A stretch of 64,000 nt of DNA from Phialocephala subalpina (Eukaryota; Ascomycota; Leotiomycetes; Helotiales; Mollisiaceae). This document shows, piece by piece, positions 61,146 through 64,000 of the stretch (its first letter is position 1; each line of letters begins with the position of its first letter). The notes beneath the pieces were generated by a model, which made no database searches, had not been told where the DNA came from, and saw only the letters and a program-made list of their open reading frames with translations. The translations under genes were made by a program, and so were the position numbers. Location: assembly GCA_900073065.1 (NCBI GenBank), contig FJOG01000019.1, positions 835,151-899,150 on the forward strand. Direction: 5' to 3'.

Positions 61146-62105
61146 TTGAGACGGGGAAGGATGAGGGGGAGGGAGATGGATTGGATGTGTGTATATGACT
61201 GTTGGATACGATACGATAGACTGCTGGCGTGCCTGGATTCTTGACAGATTCATGATGAAAAGGACGGCGTTTGAGCGACCGGTATACTTTCATGGTGGGA
61301 TGGAGGACTTCTGTTTTTCCGAATTATGATAATTGAGCGTTGCATAGCGCTGCACATAAAATACCTTCCGTGACGCTCGAATTGTGTTTCATTTTCGCGT
61401 GTAATGGCGCAAGAGGCGGCCCATGATTCCAAAATCTCGAGTCGAGTGACTCCTCTCCTTCATCTTGATTCTTGCGGCTTCCTCGATCGCGTCCAAGTTC
61501 AAGTTTGGTGCGTGCTCTAGCAAATGAGGGTGTTGGTGGGAAAGGAGGCATGTCCAGTATAGATTTTGCGTCTCTTAATGGATGGAGCCCTTGAGCGGCT
61601 GCAGCCTTGCGGTGGGTATGAGGTCCCACTAGCAGATGAGGGTATGTTTTTCAGCGGCAGCCTTGTCGTTGTAGCCTTGTCAGAGACACGAAGTTGCAGA
61701 TGAAGGTGTTTTCAGAGTCACGTGGACGGTCCCCTCTTGTGAATGTGCCCCACATGCCAGCAAGCAGAAGCGAGTTAAGAAGTCTCGACAGCAAGGCATC
61801 GAGTACCGAGCCTCAATGAGTTCGTACAATGTGCCTGAACTTTTTCCAATCAAATGTAACGTCAATCAAATTAAGTCGCGGCAAGGAGCAATTATATTTT
61901 ACCGATTTGAAGGAACCCCGCTTGGATATTTGGGATCATCCACGAAATATATTGCCATGTGGAAACCCCCCGTGGGGAACGCGTACTTAAATGTCACCCT
62001 AGTCTTGGCTTCTTCGGATTTTGAGGATGATACTTGAAGCTTGATCATCGCATTCCTCAAAGATCCATTTCGCTGGTGACATTCCAATTTTCTCCTAGCA
62101 TCACG
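61146..62105. other. Intergenic, no firm gene
   Basis: About 960 bp. An ATG frame at 61816-62037 (73 codons) just ahead of the secreted-protein gene is unsupported. Confidence 0.45.
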
Positions 62106-62915
62106 ATGCGCCTCTTCAATCTCAACATGCGATCCATACTCATGGGGCTTGCCACTGTTCTGACAGCGCTACCATCAGTGTTACGAGCTGATTGCACCCG
62201 CGACGGTCTCCTCTCAACAGCTTCTGCTTTCGTATCTGCCGTCATCTCCGGCAGCGTCTCCACCCTCCCCTCCGCAACGAATTTCACCTACCAAGAGAAC
62301 AACAAAGCATTGACTCTTTCGAAAGGCGTCTTCGGGTCTGTTATCAAAGTCGACCTGAATCGGAGCACAGCAGACACCGTCGCTTGTGCGAGCTACACGA
62401 TGATTATTTCGACAAGTGGGAGTAAGCCGTACGTGTTGGCTACGCAGATTAGGCATGAGGGGAATGATACGGGGAAGGTTTTGATGATTGATACCATTGC
62501 GGCAACCACCGGATCTCTATTCTTCAACGCCTCGCTAACCCTCTCCTACATTAAAGCCGAAGACTGGACCGCCCTTCCCGCCGCCTCGCAACCATCCCGC
62601 TCCCTCCTCCAAAAAGCTGGAGACGGGTATCTCGATATGTGGACAGATGCCAAAGCTGCCGATACCATTCCCTGGGGCACGAATTGTGAACGTGTAGAAG
62701 GGAGTCGGTTGACGAAACCTTGTGGTGGGAGTTTGCCGCATGGAGGAAGTGCGAATAAGAATGATGATAGACGGTATGTGATTGATGAGGTTATGGGGAG
62801 TGTGGATGTGCTGTGTGCGTTTAATAGTTTGGGGAATATGCCGGATAGTCATAATATTAGGCTTGTGGATGGGAAGGTTAAGTATGTGCATACTATTACG
62901 AAGGTTGGGAGCTGA
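62106..62915 (+). CDS. Secreted protein, DUF8021-like (269 aa)
   Basis: Intronless. The start at MRLFNLNMRSILMGLATVLT gives a signal peptide likely cleaved near LRA|DCTRDG. The mature part matches the fungal DUF8021 pattern: CTRDGLLSTASAFVSAV, NFTYQENNKALTLSKGVF, CASYTMIISTSGSKPYVLAT, an EDWTALPAASQPSRSLLQKA segment, IPWGTNCERVEG, DRRYVIDEVMGSVDV and the end PDSHNIRLVDGKVKYVHTIT. The family resembles small cone-shaped (SnoaL/NTF2-like) folds, but no activity is established. Expected to be extracellular with a few disulphides. No lesions seen. Confidence 0.85.
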   Translation: MRLFNLNMRSILMGLATVLTALPSVLRADCTRDGLLSTASAFVSAVISGSVSTLPSATNFTYQENNKALTLSKGVFGSVIKVDLNRSTADTVACASYTMIISTSGSKPYVLATQIRHEGNDTGKVLMIDTIAATTGSLFFNASLTLSYIKAEDWTALPAASQPSRSLLQKAGDGYLDMWTDAKAADTIPWGTNCERVEGSRLTKPCGGSLPHGGSANKNDDRRYVIDEVMGSVDVLCAFNSLGNMPDSHNIRLVDGKVKYVHTITKVGS

Positions 62916-63093
62916 GAGGGGTTACGAGCAGAGCCCGAGTTCACTGTGTACATATTTGATCTTCGTCTTCTTCAATTAATCCGTAATCGTACGAGTACTA
63001 CATGACTGAAGGGATATCAACCAAAAACAAACAACGCCGTTCCGCCATACACCACATTACTCTCGAATGTTCATACACCCAGATTCAAGCGAA
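62916..63093. other. Convergent intergenic
   Basis: Short gap between the secreted-protein gene and the LITAF relic; nothing else seen. Confidence 0.5.
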
Positions 63094-63679
63094 CTAATGC
63101 ACGTGCACCGACCACTTTTATTCAGTCGCAAGCAGAACCCCACATCCATCACATCCATGCTCGATATTCTTCAAGGAATCCATTCAGTAGGGAACAAAGC
63201 AAAAGAATCATGTAAAGAGACAGAGGGCTCCTGCCCATATACTGAAATTTTCATCACCAGCCATAGTCATAACCATAACATCCTAACCATTCTTCTAAAA
63301 ATGGATGGACGAAGGAAAAGGGGGCAGAGTGAAAAAAGAACTTAGCACTTACTGATTCGTATTCCCCAATCACAGGTGAAGTCCTCGTAATCTGCCTCTG
63401 CTCGCAGACTGGACAATCGGCTGGAGCCCTAGTTCGTCTCAACACATTCAACGGGGTGGCGGCCTGGTAGACTCGCGCTTGGAAGACCTGTTGGATTCGA
63501 ATTTGTGGTTGCTGTCGTTGGCCATTGACTCCTTTTTCGAGGCGTTGGGGTTCGGTGTTGGAGTTTTGGTAGGGGTATGGAAAGTTGGTGTAGACTGGTG
63601 TTTCTATGGGTGCGAGTTGGAGAGTGAACGGATGAAAGGGAGGAGAAGAGAGGGAGGGGCACCACGTACGGTCTGTCAT
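63094..63679 (-). pseudogene. Decayed LITAF-domain protein gene
   Basis: From the ATG at 63679 the frame reads to TPLNVLRRTRAPADCPVCEQ then RQITRTSPVIGEY, the first CxxC half of a LITAF zinc-binding domain, and meets a GTAAGT donor. After a TTTCAG acceptor the second half is recognisable: WAGALCLFT, FFCFVPY, MDSLKNIEHGCDGCGVLLAT and a terminal VHVH. It is interrupted by TGA at 63208-63210 and 63184-63186 and TAA at 63118-63120, and the splice join does not keep frame. Intact LITAF-like proteins are small monotopic membrane proteins of endosomes/lysosomes with a split zinc motif around a hydrophobic helix. This copy would lack the membrane helix. Confidence 0.6.
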
Positions 63680-64000
63680 GTTGAGATTGGGGTTGTAAAT
63701 TTGGTGTAATGTTCGATGTTTGATGTGCAGCTAGGACTGGCAGAAGGTCAAAACATTTCCAACATATAGGAAGGGTGCGATATTCATATGGTCAGATCAA
63801 GAAGGAGATATTTCAGCCTCGTTATTTCTTGGCAACACTTGAGTTGATGAATATGCAGAGACTTAGTTCAGGTAATGACTGCGCTTGGTGGCACTGACGT
63901 GGAACTCCAGATCACACCAGCCATGATACAGTTCCGATCTTCCATTGGAGAATGCTCAGCTTGGCTTCCTACCTTATGATAGTAAACCACCACAACAGGC
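63680..64000. other. Window edge, no gene seen
   Basis: Upstream side of the LITAF relic; no supported frame. Confidence 0.5.

Noticed and set aside
63094..63210. UGA in the LITAF relic as selenocysteine
   Set aside because: Only one of the two UGA codons falls at a Cys-like position, and ascomycetes lack the selenocysteine machinery.

Overview
The window is nuclear DNA of a filamentous ascomycete (Pezizomycotina). Protein genes carry short introns of about 45-250 nt with GT..AG ends and CTAAC/CTGAC-like branch sites. Fungal hallmarks include a CBM1-tailed GH11 xylanase, a Dal5-type permease relic and a DUF8021-like secreted protein. Gene content is compatible with Leotiomycetes/Helotiales, but that placement is inference. 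Splice models were joined by hand from reading-frame continuity and family resemblance; no search or transcript data were available.

Left end (1-13 kb): the 3' exon of an acidic nuclear-type protein, a badly decayed Dal5-type permease, orphan coding fragments, two unrecognised Ser-rich genes (the second carries a perfect 250-bp tandem duplication that changes its C terminus), the secreted GH11-CBM1 xylanase, a relic of a small secreted protein, an AT-rich dyad and a 448-bp MITE with 61-bp terminal inverted repeats. The MITE lies just upstream of the most striking gene, an 8-exon, 1635-residue GHKL-ATPase/DUF3883 (NO VEIN/sacsin-like) protein (13.8-19.1 kb). From 19.6 to 26 kb there is gene decay: a Nudix (DUF4743-type) gene with two in-frame TAG codons and an unidentified gene with at least seven in-frame stops.

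Middle (26-43 kb): a long disordered single-exon protein, about 4 kb without a recognisable gene but with diverged repeats, a 13-exon HMT1-like ABC transporter whose spliced C-terminal tail contains a PAM2-like (poly(A)-binding-protein docking) motif, the co-chaperone SGT2 and an acidic Asp/Ser-rich unknown.

Right end (44-64 kb): a compact housekeeping block. TIM44 and mitochondrial uS11m share one divergent promoter; a PPPDE (DeSI-type) peptidase and OLA1 share another. After about 2 kb with only fragments comes a decayed AAA+ ATPase (DUF7025-type), then an HpPgdA-like deacetylase, a VPS9-ankyrin-PX Rab5-GEF-type protein, a DUF8021-like secreted protein and a decayed LITAF-domain gene.

Two themes recur. 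First, at least five decayed genes interleave with intact housekeeping genes, and many of their nonsense codons fit C-to-T change at CpA (a RIP-like signature). Second, several intact genes have unusual regulatory add-ons: a PAM2-like tail behind a retainable intron, a candidate N-myristoylation signal, and a MITE in a promoter.
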